Assembly (NCBI GenBank): GCA_947486375.1
Contig: CANKTP010000018.1
Location: 1-34,370, forward strand
DNA length: 34,370 bases
Direction: 5' to 3'
From: Candidatus Hydrogenedentota bacterium
GTDB lineage: Bacteria > Hydrogenedentota > Hydrogenedentia > Hydrogenedentales > GCA-2746185
Of the stretch, positions 7,717 through 16,300 are shown piece after piece (position 1 is the stretch's first letter; each line of letters begins with the position of its first letter). The notes under the pieces were generated by a model. The model was not told where the DNA came from, made no database searches, and was given only the letters and a program-made list of their open reading frames with translations. Both the position numbers and the translations under genes were made by a program.

Positions 7717-8811
7717 ATGACCAAGCACAATTGGCTTTCCCGCGCGCGGATCGCGCCCCCGGCGATCAACGCGGATTTTTCCGTGGCCGAGCTAATCGAC
7801 CAGACCTTCATGGCGTATAACGGCGCTCGCCTGCGCGAGGCCTGCCAACTATTCTCCGGGCCGATGCAGGACCCGAAGGTGACCATCGGCGTCTCGTTGA
7901 CGGGCGCGTTGACGCCAGCGGGCCTCGGCTGCTCGTGCCTCGTGCCGTTGATCGAGCGCGGCATGATTGACTGGATCGTCAGCACGGGCGCGAACCTGTA
8001 CCACGACACGCACTTCGCGCTCGGGATGAGCCTGCACGCGGGTTCGCCCTTCCTCGACGATCGGGAGCTGCGCAAGGACCAGATCATCCGCATCTACGAC
8101 ATTCTCTTTTCCTACGACGTGCTTCTCGACACAGACAAGTTCTATTACGAGTTGATCTTCGGCCAAGAATTCCAGCGCACGATGGGCTCGGCGGAGTTCC
8201 ACTACCTCGCGGGAAAATACCTCGCGGCGCGGGAAGAGGCGCTCGGTGTCCAGGGCAAGAGCCTGCTCGTCGCGGCGTACAAGGCCGGCGTGCCGATCTA
8301 TACGTCGTCGCCGGGCGACAGCTCGACGGGCATGAACGTCGCCGCCGCGGCGCTGCACGGGAACAAGTGCGTGATCGATCCCTCGATCGACGTCAATGAG
8401 ACCGCCGCGCTGGTCTACGACGCGACGCAGGACGGATTCAGCGGCGTGCTCATTCTCGGCGGCGGATCGCCGAAGAATTTTGTGCTCCAGACCGAGCCCC
8501 ACATCCAGGAAGTCCTCGGGTTGCCGAACAACGGCCACACCTATTTCATCCAAGTAACGGACGCGCGGCCCGATACGGGCGGCCTCAGCGGCGCGACGCC
8601 GGCCGAGGCGGTAAGCTGGGGCAAGATCGACCCGGACCGGCTGCCGGACTCCGTCGTGTGCTATGTCGACACGACGGTCGCGCTGCCTTTGATGACGGCG
8701 TATGCGATTGAGAAGGCGCCGGCGCGTCCTTTGCGGCGGCTGTATGACCGCAGGGTGGAGATGACGGCGCGCATCCAGAAGGACAGCCTCGAGGTGCGGC
8801 GGAAAAAGTAG
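7717..8811 (+). CDS. deoxyhypusine synthase family protein (probable polyamine aminobutyl/aminopropyl transferase)
   Basis: 364 aa, full length for the DHS family. True deoxyhypusine synthase moves the aminobutyl group of spermidine to eIF5A, which bacteria lack; bacterial relatives such as homospermidine synthase of some alphaproteobacteria transfer it to a polyamine. Seen here: [12 protein letters not shown] near residue 60, the NAD-binding-type segments [13 protein letters not shown] and [23 protein letters not shown], and the active-site block [14 protein letters not shown] in which Lys303 corresponds to the catalytic lysine that forms the enzyme-substrate imine. ATG at 7717 has AAAGGA 8 nt upstream. 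Its position after pdaD suggests that it acts on agmatine, putrescine or a derivative to build a longer polyamine; the exact acceptor is inference. It converges with the uxs gene across an inverted repeat. Confidence 0.9.
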   Translation: MTKHNWLSRARIAPPAINADFSVAELIDQTFMAYNGARLREACQLFSGPMQDPKVTIGVSLTGALTPAGLGCSCLVPLIERGMIDWIVSTGANLYHDTHFALGMSLHAGSPFLDDRELRKDQIIRIYDILFSYDVLLDTDKFYYELIFGQEFQRTMGSAEFHYLAGKYLAAREEALGVQGKSLLVAAYKAGVPIYTSSPGDSSTGMNVAAAALHGNKCVIDPSIDVNETAALVYDATQDGFSGVLILGGGSPKNFVLQTEPHIQEVLGLPNNGHTYFIQVTDARPDTGGLSGATPAEAVSWGKIDPDRLPDSVVCYVDTTVALPLMTAYAIEKAPARPLRRLYDRRVEMTARIQKDSLEVRRKK

Positions 8812-8820
8812 AAGCGTCCA

Positions 8821-8892
8821 GGGTGGAACAGACACTCTTGTCTGTTCATGAGCAAACCTTGAACGGAACAGAGAAGAGTGTCTGCTCTACCC
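8821..8892. terminator. inverted repeat forming a bidirectional terminator between DHS-like gene and uxs
   Basis: The left arm (8821-8847) contains GAACAGAC, ACTCTT, GTCTGTTC, itself a small hairpin. The right arm (8861-8892) is its imperfect complement, centred on AAGAGTGTCTG. The arms can pair over about 27 bp or fold separately. The TAG stop of uxs (8887-8889) lies inside the right arm. The stem/6-nt-loop/stem design resembles the GGGC[A/G]GAC repeat family with a different sequence. Confidence 0.7.
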
Positions 8893-9831
8893 TAGCTCCG
8901 TACGAACAGCATCTATGGTGAGGCGCAGGCCTTCTTCCAGCGGCACCTTGGGTTCCCAGCCCAACAACGTCCGGGCGCGCGTGATGTCGGGCTTGCGCTG
9001 CTTTGGGTCGTCTTGGAATGGCATCTCGACCGTTATGATAGGTCCCGCGCCGGGGATCATCGCCGTCACGCGCTCGGCCAATTCGCGCACCGTGAACTCG
9101 ACGGGGTTGCCGATGTTGATCGGGCCCGGCTCATTCGACATCAACAGCCGCAAGATACCGTCCACCGTGTCCGTCACGTAGCTGAAGCTGCGGGTCTGGT
9201 TGCCGTCGCCGTAGAGGGTGAGCGGTTCGCCGTGAAGCGACTGCCGGATGAAATTTGTCACGACGCGGCCGTCGTCGGGTTTCATGCGGGGGCCGTAGGT
9301 ATTGAAGATTCGCACGATGCGCGTGTCGAGTCCGCGCTCGCGGCGGTAGGCCATGGTGATCATCTCGGCGTATCGTTTTGCCTCGTCGTATACGCTGCGC
9401 TCGCCGATGGGGTTCACGTTGCCCCAATAGTCCTCGTTCTGAGGGTGCTGTTCCGGGGGCGGATCGCCGTAGACTTCCGAGGTGCTCGCCAGCAGGAACC
9501 GGGCCTTTTTCTCGATCGCGAGATCGAGCATGCGGTGCGTCGCGAACGACCCCGCGCGAATCGTCTCGAAGGGCAGGCGCTTGAAGTCGGGGGGGCTCGC
9601 CGGCGAGGCGAGATGCAAGACGTAGTCAACCGGGCCGTCCACCGCGAATGGTTCGGAGACGTCCTGTTCGCCGAGGAGAAAGCCGGGATGGCCAATCAGG
9701 TGCGCAATATTCGATCGGCGGCCCGTTAGGAAATTGTCGAGGACGAATAGCCCGTGTCCCTCGCCAAGGAGCCGGTCGCAGAGATGTGACCCGATGAATC
9801 CCGCGCCCCCGCTGATGACGATTCTGCCCAT
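8887..9831 (-). CDS. uxs: UDP-glucuronate decarboxylase (UDP-xylose synthase) family NAD-dependent epimerase
   Basis: 314 aa, extended SDR. Oxidises and decarboxylates UDP-glucuronate to UDP-xylose for cell-surface glycans. Seen: Rossmann motif GGAGFIG (8-14), LHLASPASPPDF (the ASPASPP stretch is a UXS hallmark), LASTSEVYGD with the catalytic Ser/Thr, EDYWGNVNPIGERSVYDEAKR with Tyr148 and Lys152 of the YxxxK pair, NTYGPRMKPDDGRVV, and YGDGNQTRSFSYV. ATG at 9831 is chosen because GGGAGGA sits 4 nt upstream; the frame extends four codons further to a TTG within that ribosome site. It is preceded on the same strand, 179 bp away, by the GT-C-like membrane protein, so both may contribute to surface polysaccharide, but the gap and repeat suggest separate transcripts. 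Confidence 0.93.
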   Translation of the reverse strand: MGRIVISGGAGFIGSHLCDRLLGEGHGLFVLDNFLTGRRSNIAHLIGHPGFLLGEQDVSEPFAVDGPVDYVLHLASPASPPDFKRLPFETIRAGSFATHRMLDLAIEKKARFLLASTSEVYGDPPPEQHPQNEDYWGNVNPIGERSVYDEAKRYAEMITMAYRRERGLDTRIVRIFNTYGPRMKPDDGRVVTNFIRQSLHGEPLTLYGDGNQTRSFSYVTDTVDGILRLLMSNEPGPINIGNPVEFTVRELAERVTAMIPGAGPIITVEMPFQDDPKQRKPDITRARTLLGWEPKVPLEEGLRLTIDAVRTELG

Positions 9832-9932
9832 GTATCCTCCCAAGTTTTACGACAAGACCGGGCATTATCGCATTGCGCCGCGTGGGGCGACAAGGGCAGG
9901 GTCGCATTTGGGCTTGCGCCTGGCGAGCGGGC

Positions 9933-9968
9933 ATGGAGGATATGGACATGATGGACGATATGGACGCA
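9933..9968 (+). repeat. tandem 9-bp repeat (ATGGACNNN x4), site B
   Basis: Units ATGGAGGAT, ATGGACATG, ATGGACGAT, ATGGACGCA, with one G substitution in the first. It lies between the start of uxs and the stop of the membrane-protein gene, in the same plus-strand orientation as the other sites although both flanking genes are on the minus strand. Confidence 0.88.
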
Positions 9969-10010
9969 CGTTCCGCGAGGGTAGCGAGGCACTTGTGTGG
10001 CGCCTGCCGG

Positions 10011-11864
10011 TCAGATTCCCAAGGTGTCGCGGATCGATTGTTCGAGCCCGTGTTCGCCCAACACGGCGGACTCTCCCGGCGCGGGCAGGGAATAGGGCAC
10101 GTATTCGCCCCGGTCGAAGATCATCCACACATAGGACGGGTGGTCGAGGGGGCGTTCGAATCGAAACGCGACGGCCAGCGGTTCCCCGGCGGGCGACGCC
10201 TCGAGGACCGTGGCCTCGAATTCGGGGAGTCTCACCGCGTCGCCGGCGCGCATGGGGTTGGTCGTTTCGCGGCGGAAAATTTGGCAGTTGAGGTTCTGGA
10301 AGAAGCCGTTTGCCGGGCGGAGGACGAGCGTGCGTTCGTCTTCCCGTTCGACGCGGACCGAATTGGTGCCGGCGTAGAGCCAGCGCCACGCGCCGGGGAG
10401 TTCTTGACCCAATGCCGGGCGGAATAACGGCAGCGTCGCGGCGAGCAAGTCGCCGGGCGTGTTGAGCGTGATGACAGTCTTGTCCGTCGCCGCCGGGACG
10501 CTGTTATTCATCTTCTTCACTATCCGGTCGAGCACGCCCGCGCCGAGGCTCTCCCCCACCAGCGCCACCGGCGCGACCACGAGATGGCACACGATCAGGA
10601 ACGCCGCCATGCGCCTCGGCCATGCGCCCGCACCCCAGCGTCCCTCGAGCCAACTGGACAAATACAGCGCGACCAGCCCGGCCGCGCCGATGCTCGACAT
10701 CATCAGGTTGCGATCGGAGGGGACCGTGGCGCAGGCGGGCAGGATGGCGAGCACGGCGCCGAGCAGGTAGTAGCGGGCCGTGGCGCTTTCGCGGAGCAGC
10801 GGGCGGATCGCTTGGCCTAACACGGCCAGCACACCGAATGCCGCCGCGGCGTAGGCCCATCGAAGCGGATCGGCCAACGGCGCAATCGCGGCGGACTCCG
10901 GCAGCGTAAACAACGCGAGAAGGAGCGCGCCGAGATAGGGCGGGAGCGTTTCCGCGAACACGGGCCACTCGCCGACGGGATCGACATACAGCCCCGAGCC
11001 GTAGGTGCCGTGCCCGCCGGCGGAATACATCGCGCGCCATGCGGCGACGACCGCGAGATACGGCAGGAGCAGCGCAAAGGCCTTGGCGAAACCGCGCGCG
11101 GAGAATCGGTCCTTCTCGCCGCGGGAGAGCGGATCCATGAATACCGCATGGGCGAACAGATACGCCCCGATGGAGACGGCGCCCTCGGCGCTGAGCAGGC
11201 CCAGCGCGGTCAAGACAACTCCAACGGGCGCCCACGGCCACCACGCGCCAAACGGTTTCGCCGCCGAGGCCTTGCCGCGCCATGCGTCGTGGGCATACAA
11301 CGCGCCAAGCCCGAACAGGCAGCCGAGCAAGGCGCTACGGTTGGCCAACCACCCAACGGGTATGCCGTGGCCCGAGTCGATGGCGAAGATTAGGCCGGCG
11401 AGTCCGGCCACGGCCAGCGGCAGGCGTTGGCGGAAAAGGGCGAGGGCGAGGGCGCATGTCAGCCCGTAGAGGGCCAGGCTGTGCAGGTGCATGGGCCACG
11501 CCGTGCGCCCGAAAAGTTTCCAATCGACCCAGTGCGTCGCCGCGGCCAGGGGCCGCCACAGATCGACCTTCCATGCGGGATCGGCCCACCAAGGCAGGAT
11601 GCCGATGTCGCGCCGGTAAAGGTTCCTGTCGAGGTCGCCCTCCGAAAAGGTGAAGGTGTTCAGGGTGGGCTGGGCGATGGGCTGCAAGATTGGCGGGCGC
11701 TCGAAGATGGTCAGGATGTAGTAGTCGTCTTGGGCGAGGCCTGTCGCGATCGACGGCGCGGTCAGCAGAACCCCGAGGAGAGAGACGCAAAGGGCGAAAC
11801 GGCGGCGCCGGGACAGCGATTCGATTCGGCGGAGCAGCCGGACGGAAAACGGTGTGGAAGTCAA
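10011..11864 (-). CDS. polytopic membrane protein, GT-C glycosyltransferase-like
   Basis: About 617 aa. An Arg-rich N-terminus (RLLRRIESLSRRRRF) leads into a first membrane segment, followed by roughly ten hydrophobic segments up to about residue 470, then a soluble C-terminal domain of about 150 residues. The pair Asp46-Asp47 in GLAQDDYY, directly after the first membrane segment, is placed like the catalytic acidic motif in the first periplasmic loop of GT-C enzymes; the WLANRSALLG loop is another conserved-looking block. Function as a lipid-linked sugar transferase is inference. The frame stays open to 12083, but that extension only translates the 9-bp repeat (Ser/Ile-rich). I place the start at a TTG (11864) with AAAGGG 4 nt upstream; an ATG at 11930 without a ribosome site is the alternative. 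Confidence 0.8.
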   Translation of the reverse strand: MTSTPFSVRLLRRIESLSRRRRFALCVSLLGVLLTAPSIATGLAQDDYYILTIFERPPILQPIAQPTLNTFTFSEGDLDRNLYRRDIGILPWWADPAWKVDLWRPLAAATHWVDWKLFGRTAWPMHLHSLALYGLTCALALALFRQRLPLAVAGLAGLIFAIDSGHGIPVGWLANRSALLGCLFGLGALYAHDAWRGKASAAKPFGAWWPWAPVGVVLTALGLLSAEGAVSIGAYLFAHAVFMDPLSRGEKDRFSARGFAKAFALLLPYLAVVAAWRAMYSAGGHGTYGSGLYVDPVGEWPVFAETLPPYLGALLLALFTLPESAAIAPLADPLRWAYAAAAFGVLAVLGQAIRPLLRESATARYYLLGAVLAILPACATVPSDRNLMMSSIGAAGLVALYLSSWLEGRWGAGAWPRRMAAFLIVCHLVVAPVALVGESLGAGVLDRIVKKMNNSVPAATDKTVITLNTPGDLLAATLPLFRPALGQELPGAWRWLYAGTNSVRVEREDERTLVLRPANGFFQNLNCQIFRRETTNPMRAGDAVRLPEFEATVLEASPAGEPLAVAFRFERPLDHPSYVWMIFDRGEYVPYSLPAPGESAVLGEHGLEQSIRDTLGI

Positions 11865-12048
11865 GTGACCCTTTCGATGGACGGTCTGCGGTCTTGGGCA
11901 TGGGGGCTTGCCGCCCCGGCCGCGAAACATCGATGGAACGCGCCATCCGGCCAAGATCCGCAAAGTGTACCGCAATCCGGGGTGCCGAAGGCGGCGTCCT
12001 CGACCTCCTGGGCCGAATCCCCGCCGGGGGTGCGTCAGGGAATTAGGA

Positions 12049-12102
12049 ATGGACGAAATGGACGAAATGGACACGATGGACACGATGGATGAAATGGACG
12101 AA
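12049..12102 (+). repeat. tandem 9-bp repeat (ATGGACNNN x6), site C
   Basis: Six units: GAA, GAA, ACG, ACG, GAA (with ATGGAT), GAA as the variable triplets; a diverged unit (GTGGGCGGA) follows. Longest array in the window, located between the divergent starts of the membrane-protein gene and the DUF2911 gene. Confidence 0.92.
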
Positions 12103-12239
12103 GTGGGCGGATTGCAATACGCCCACTTTCCTGACGCCCCCCCAATCCTCGAGGTCGAGGGATAAAATTCACTCCTTCCTGTGTTACATTGGGAACCGTG
12201 TTTCCCCCCATTGGATCATCAACGAAGGAGAATGCCACC

Positions 12240-12809
12240 ATGAAAAAAAGTTGGTTAGTAGCCGGAACAGGGCTGGCCTTGGCCTGCGCCTTGGCTGCGG
12301 GGATGTTCGTCAAGGGGGTATCGGCGCAGCCGGGCGCCCCGCGCAAGCCGTTGCCCAGTCCCTATGCCGAGACCTTGCAGCGGATTGGCGTCGCCGACGT
12401 GAAGATCGCGTATCACCGTCCCGCCGTCAAGGGCCGTGAAATCTGGGGCACCAAGCTCGTCGAATACGACAAGCCCTGGCGCGCGGGCGCGAATGACACG
12501 ACGGTGATTTCATTCGAGAAGGACGTAAAGATCGAGGGTCAGGCCCTCCCGGCAGGCGCCTACGGCTTCCACATTATCCCCTCGGCGGACAAGGACTGGA
12601 TCCTCATCTTCAACAAGACCTCGAAGAGCTGGGGCAGCTACACCTACAAGGAGGCCGACGACGCGCTGCGCGTCAGCGTCAAGCCGCAGGATGCGCCTCT
12701 TCAGGAGCGCCTGACCTACGGGTTCGAGGACCTCACGGAAACCTCGGCAGTGGCTTACATGCACTGGGAAAAGAAAAAGGTTGCGTTTAAGATCGAAGTA
12801 GCCCAATAA
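12240..12809 (+). CDS. exported DUF2911 domain protein
   Basis: 189 aa. Starts MKKSWLVAGTGLALACALAAGMFVKGVSAQ, a typical Sec signal peptide with a cleavage site near SAQ. The mature part matches the DUF2911 family: DVKIAYHRPAVKGREIWG, the LVEYDKPWRAGANDTTVISF block, AYGFHIIPSADKDWILIFNK, and a C-terminal beta-strand region ending VAFKIEVAQ. The function of the family is unknown; members are small periplasmic or secreted proteins, common in Bacteroidota, Planctomycetota and related groups. ATG at 12240 has AAGGAG 9 nt upstream. It is followed by a hairpin at 12831-12865 and appears monocistronic. Confidence 0.92.
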   Translation: MKKSWLVAGTGLALACALAAGMFVKGVSAQPGAPRKPLPSPYAETLQRIGVADVKIAYHRPAVKGREIWGTKLVEYDKPWRAGANDTTVISFEKDVKIEGQALPAGAYGFHIIPSADKDWILIFNKTSKSWGSYTYKEADDALRVSVKPQDAPLQERLTYGFEDLTETSAVAYMHWEKKKVAFKIEVAQ

Positions 12810-12830
12810 CGATTTCGACGCTCGATACAT

Positions 12831-12865
12831 CGCCCGTCGCCATTGGATTCCGCTGGCGGCGGGCG
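12831..12865 (+). terminator. hairpin after the DUF2911 gene
   Basis: CGCCCGTCGCC (12831-12841) pairs with GGCGGCGGGCG (12855-12865), an 11-bp stem with one G-T wobble, followed by TGTTGCTTTTGC. A likely, though imperfect, intrinsic terminator 22 bases after the stop. Confidence 0.55.
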
Positions 12866-12973
12866 TGTTGCTTTTGCAGGGCTGCGCGGGAGCTTTGGGT
12901 AGGCCATCCCCCCCCGAAACGCAAATGCAGGGCACATTCGCCTTGGTGCCGTGTTAAAGCGAAGATGGTGATG

Positions 12974-13002
12974 TTGTGTCATCCGATTGAAGTCCCTATA
13001 CT
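12974..13002 (+). promoter_or_regulatory. candidate promoter of the copper monooxygenase gene
   Basis: TATACT at 12997-13002 (five of six consensus bases) with TTGTGT at 12974-12979, 17 bp apart, in a locally AT-rich stretch. It predicts a leader of about 95 nt before the ATG at 13103, including a GCACGTGTACGTGT near-palindrome. Confidence 0.45.
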
Positions 13003-13102
13003 AACCGAATAAATAGGGTATTTTCGCCGATTATCGGCTTCGATGAGTAGAATACTTGCACGTGTACGTGTTACGACCGGGAACCACGGGAGGAAGTTTA
13101 GG

Positions 13103-14833
13103 ATGAATTCGAATCGTTTGATGCTTGCGGGAGCCGCGTTGGCGGTTTTCGTGGCGGGGGCGCATGGCGCGGAACCCGTTGCTGGCAAGAAAGTTACGTT
13201 CCACAAGGACGTGCTGCCGATTCTTCAGGAAAGCTGCCAGATCTGCCACCGCGATGGCGGGGCGAACTTGGGCGGCATGGTCGCGCCGATGGCATTCACG
13301 ACCTACGAGGGGACGCGTCCTTGGGCGAAATCGATGGCGCAGCGGGTATCCGAGGGGAAGATGCCGCCGTGGCATGCGGCCCCGCAGCATCACGGCGTGT
13401 TCGCGAACGAGCGCACCATCTCCAAGGAAGCCGTCGAAACGATTGTGACGTGGGCGCAGACTGGCGCGACGGCGGGCAATCCGGCGGACGCTCCCACGGC
13501 CAAGGAATGGGCCAGCACCGGCGGATGGGTGATCGGCGAGCCCGACCTCATCGTGCGGATGAACGAGAAGTATTTCATCCCCGACGAGGTCGAGGACACC
13601 TACGAGTATTTCAACACGACCATCACCGAGGAGATGCTGCCGGAACCGCGCTGGATCAAGGCGATCGAGTTTCGCGGCGGCTGCAAGGCGGTGCATCACA
13701 TCATCGCGACGCCGCTGGGCGGCATTGCGCCGGGGAATGACCCGACGATTTTTCCGGAGGGCATGGGCCGGTATTTGACGCCCGGCACCGAGGTCCGCTG
13801 GCAGATGCATTATCACAAGGAACCGGGGCCGGGCACGGGCGTGTATGACCAGTCCGAGGCGGCGATCGTCTTCTATCCGAAGGACGCGAAGATCACGCAC
13901 GCGCTGCGCGACGAGGCCCTTGGGCGTTTCGACTTCGTGGTGCCCGCGGGCGCGGCGGACTACAGCATTCAGACGGATTTCACCTTTGCCGACGATTCGC
14001 GCATCGTGACGATGATGCCCCACATGCACGTGCGCGGCAAGTCGGCGAAATACGAGGCGTTCTATCCGGACGGCACCTCGAAGGTGCTCCTTGATGTCCC
14101 GAAGTATGATTTTAACTGGCAGACGCGGTACCAGTACAAGGAATTCGAGTTCGTCCCGAAGGGCACCAAGCTCGTGTTGACCACGGCGTGGGACAACTCG
14201 GCCAACAACCCGAGCAATCCCGACCCGACGATCGCGGTGACCTTTGGCGAACCGACGACGGCGGAGATGAGCTTCGGCTTCATGAACTATATCCTCGCGG
14301 TCGACCAGGAAGACATCCAGAAGGCGATTTCCGAGGGCGGCTCGAACGGCTTCGGCGTGGGTCGTGGCGGCGGCGGCGGGCGCAACATCGATCCGTCGCA
14401 ATTCCTCGCGAACTTCGACGCGGACAAGGACGGCATGCTTCAGGAAACCGAGGCGCCGGACATGATCAAGCGTTTCTTCGCCGTGATTGACCAGGACAAA
14501 AATGGCGGTCTCACCAAGGAAGAAATGGAAACCGCGATGAAGCAGTTGCAGGGCGGCCGCGGCGGACGTGGCGGCGGGGATCGACGCAACATGGATCCCG
14601 CGCGCATGATGGAACGCTTCGACACGAACAAAGACGGCAATCTCCAGGAACCGGAGGCGCCGGAATTCATGAAGGACCGTTTCGCCACCATCGACCTTGA
14701 CAAGAACGGTTCCGTGAGCGCGGAGGAACTGGGCAAGGCGGCGCAGCAATTCCAGAACCGCCGCGGCGGCGGCGAAGGCCACGGGAATCAGGAACAGGCA
14801 CCCGCGCAAGCGCCGGCGGCCAGCACCGACTGA
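13103..14833 (+). CDS. exported cytochrome c / copper type II (PHM-like) monooxygenase / EF-hand fusion
   Basis: 576 aa, with signal peptide LMLAGAALAVFVAGAHGA. Domain order: (1) cytochrome c-type haem site CQICH (45-49); (2) a two-domain copper type II ascorbate-dependent monooxygenase fold in which every ligand position known from peptidylglycine monooxygenase is present in order: H198-H199 (VHHIIA) and H236 (QMHYH) for CuA, H307/H309 (PHMHVRG) and M389 (AEMSFGFMNY) for CuB; (3) a Gly-rich linker and four EF-hand loops at 439-450, 463-474, 507-518 and 531-542 (for example DADKDGMLQETE), split by a second Gly/Arg-rich linker. The haem could feed electrons to the copper site and calcium could tune it; both are inference. 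The substrate is unknown. ATG at 13103 has GGGAGGA about 9 nt upstream. A strong terminator follows. Confidence 0.92.
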   Translation: MNSNRLMLAGAALAVFVAGAHGAEPVAGKKVTFHKDVLPILQESCQICHRDGGANLGGMVAPMAFTTYEGTRPWAKSMAQRVSEGKMPPWHAAPQHHGVFANERTISKEAVETIVTWAQTGATAGNPADAPTAKEWASTGGWVIGEPDLIVRMNEKYFIPDEVEDTYEYFNTTITEEMLPEPRWIKAIEFRGGCKAVHHIIATPLGGIAPGNDPTIFPEGMGRYLTPGTEVRWQMHYHKEPGPGTGVYDQSEAAIVFYPKDAKITHALRDEALGRFDFVVPAGAADYSIQTDFTFADDSRIVTMMPHMHVRGKSAKYEAFYPDGTSKVLLDVPKYDFNWQTRYQYKEFEFVPKGTKLVLTTAWDNSANNPSNPDPTIAVTFGEPTTAEMSFGFMNYILAVDQEDIQKAISEGGSNGFGVGRGGGGGRNIDPSQFLANFDADKDGMLQETEAPDMIKRFFAVIDQDKNGGLTKEEMETAMKQLQGGRGGRGGGDRRNMDPARMMERFDTNKDGNLQEPEAPEFMKDRFATIDLDKNGSVSAEELGKAAQQFQNRRGGGEGHGNQEQAPAQAPAASTD

Positions 14834-14854
14834 CCCTAATCCTAACGAGAATAT

Positions 14855-14891
14855 CGAAGGCCCGGAAACGCGATGCGTTTCCGGGCCTTCG
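14855..14891. terminator. strong bidirectional intrinsic terminator
   Basis: Perfect 17-bp stem: CGAAGGCCCGGAAACGC (14855-14871) pairs with 14875-14891 around a GAT loop, followed by TTTGTTGTG on the plus strand. It separates the convergent copper monooxygenase gene and gltA. Confidence 0.93.
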
Positions 14892-14916
14892 TTTGTTGTG
14901 GAGGGGCGAACGACGC

Positions 14917-16167
14917 TTATTTCGGGTATGCGCGCAGGTTCGGGCCCGTGTAAATCTGGCGTGGCCGGTGGATGCGGGCGCCCTCGGCGTCTTGTTCGCG
15001 CCAGTGGGCTATCCAGCCGGGCATGCGCCCGATGGCGAAGAGGGCGGTGAACATGTTCACGGGGAAGCCCATGGCGCGGTAGATGATCCCGCTGTAGAAG
15101 TCCACGTTTGGGTAGAGCTTTCGCTCGATGAAGAATTCGTCCTTCAGGGCGATCTCCTCGAGGTTCTTGGCGATGTCGAGCAGCGGGTCAAGGACGCCGA
15201 GATGGTCGAGCACGTCGTCGCAGGCCTTCTTGAGCAGGCTCGCGCGGGGATCGAAATTCTTGTAGACCCGGTGCCCGAAACCCATCAGCCGGAACCCGGA
15301 GTCCTTGCGCTTGGCCATTTCCATGTACTTCTTGTAGTCGCCGCCGTCGGCGTGGATGGCGTCGAGCATCTCGAGCACGGCCTGGTTGGCCCCGCCGTGG
15401 AGGGGTCCCCAGAGGGCGCAGACGCCCGCGGCCATCGAGGCGTAGATGTTGGCCTGGCTGCTGCCGACCATGCGCACGGTGGAGGTGCTGCAGTTCTGCT
15501 CGTGGTCGGCGTGGACGATGAGCAGCATGTTCATGGCGTCCTCGAGGACTTTCGGCACGACATAATCGGAGGTGGGGCCTCCGAACATCATGCGCAGGAA
15601 ATTGGCCGCATAACCAAGTTCGCGCCGTGGAAAGACGACGGGGAGTCCGCGCGAGGATCGATAGGCGGCGGCGGCGATCATCGCCACTTGGGACACGAGG
15701 CGCCGGATATGCACGTCAACGGGTTCGTCGTCACTGTAATATGTGGACATGGCGGCAATGATGGAGGATAGTATGCCCATTGGGTGCGCGGCTGGCGGGA
15801 AATGAGAGATCATCTGGAGAAGTTGCTGGTGAACCTGGTCGTGATCGGCCAGATCGGAGCGCCACTGGGTAAGTTGGCCCGCGGTGGGCAGCTCGCCATA
15901 AATCAGGAGATGGGCCACCTCGGTGAAGCGGGCGTTGACGGCGAGCTCCTCGATGGAATACCCGCGGTGGCGCAGGATGCCTTTTTCGCCGTCGATGAAG
16001 GTAACCGCGCTCTGGCAGCTCCCCGTGTTCCCGTAGCCGGGATCGAAGGTGATTGCCGTCGACTTGGCGCGGAGCGAGGCGATGTCGATCGCCGTTTCCC
16101 CTTCCGAGCCGGAAAACACGGGAAGGTCGTACTCCTTGCCTTCAAGAACCAATTTCGCGACGCTCAT
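14917..16167 (-). CDS. gltA: citrate synthase (type II)
   Basis: 416 aa. Condenses oxaloacetate and acetyl-CoA to citrate, the entry step of the TCA cycle. Catalytic residues are in place: His257 in WGPLHGGAN, His299 in GFGHRVYKNFDPR, Asp356 in NVDFYSG. The N-terminal beta-rich extension (KLVLEGKEYDLPVFSGSEG) and the DPGYGNTGSCQSAVTFIDGEKG segment are typical of the hexameric, NADH-regulated type II enzymes of Gram-negative bacteria. ATG at 16167 is preferred over the in-frame ATG at 16179 because GGAG (part of that upstream codon run) lies 6 nt before it. Convergent with the copper monooxygenase and divergent from the leaderless gene at 16301. Confidence 0.97.
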   Translation of the reverse strand: MSVAKLVLEGKEYDLPVFSGSEGETAIDIASLRAKSTAITFDPGYGNTGSCQSAVTFIDGEKGILRHRGYSIEELAVNARFTEVAHLLIYGELPTAGQLTQWRSDLADHDQVHQQLLQMISHFPPAAHPMGILSSIIAAMSTYYSDDEPVDVHIRRLVSQVAMIAAAAYRSSRGLPVVFPRRELGYAANFLRMMFGGPTSDYVVPKVLEDAMNMLLIVHADHEQNCSTSTVRMVGSSQANIYASMAAGVCALWGPLHGGANQAVLEMLDAIHADGGDYKKYMEMAKRKDSGFRLMGFGHRVYKNFDPRASLLKKACDDVLDHLGVLDPLLDIAKNLEEIALKDEFFIERKLYPNVDFYSGIIYRAMGFPVNMFTALFAIGRMPGWIAHWREQDAEGARIHRPRQIYTGPNLRAYPK

Positions 16168-16266
16168 GCCGATCTCCATAATCGACCGGGGAAGTTCCCA
16201 GCGATGCGGAAAACTACACCATGAACAAAGGCCGGATCAAACATGGGGCGGATCGCCGCGCCCGTT

Positions 16267-16294
16267 TTGGCGCCTGCGCGGGGCGGGGTATAAT
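16267..16294 (+). promoter_or_regulatory. promoter of a leaderless gene (TTGGCG-N16-TATAAT)
   Basis: Consensus -10 TATAAT at 16289-16294 and TTGGCG at 16267-16272, 16 bp apart. The ATG of the next gene begins at 16301, 6 nt after the -10, which is where transcription itself should start. No Shine-Dalgarno-like sequence can fit between them. Confidence 0.65.
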
Positions 16295-16300
16295 CGCGGG

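Noticed and set aside
11865-12083. N-terminal extension of the GT-C-like protein
   Set aside because: It translates the 9-bp array and a Pro/Arg-rich stretch; the membrane protein begins naturally near 11864.
12049-12102. 9-bp arrays as CRISPR repeats or as coding (Met-Asp-X)n peptides
   Set aside because: Unit far too short and without spacers for CRISPR; the predicted peptides are pure repeat translations with no ribosome site.
13031-14809. 592-codon minus-strand frame antisense to the copper monooxygenase gene
   Set aside because: His/Arg-rich shadow with no domain; the plus strand has signal peptide, ligands and EF-hands.
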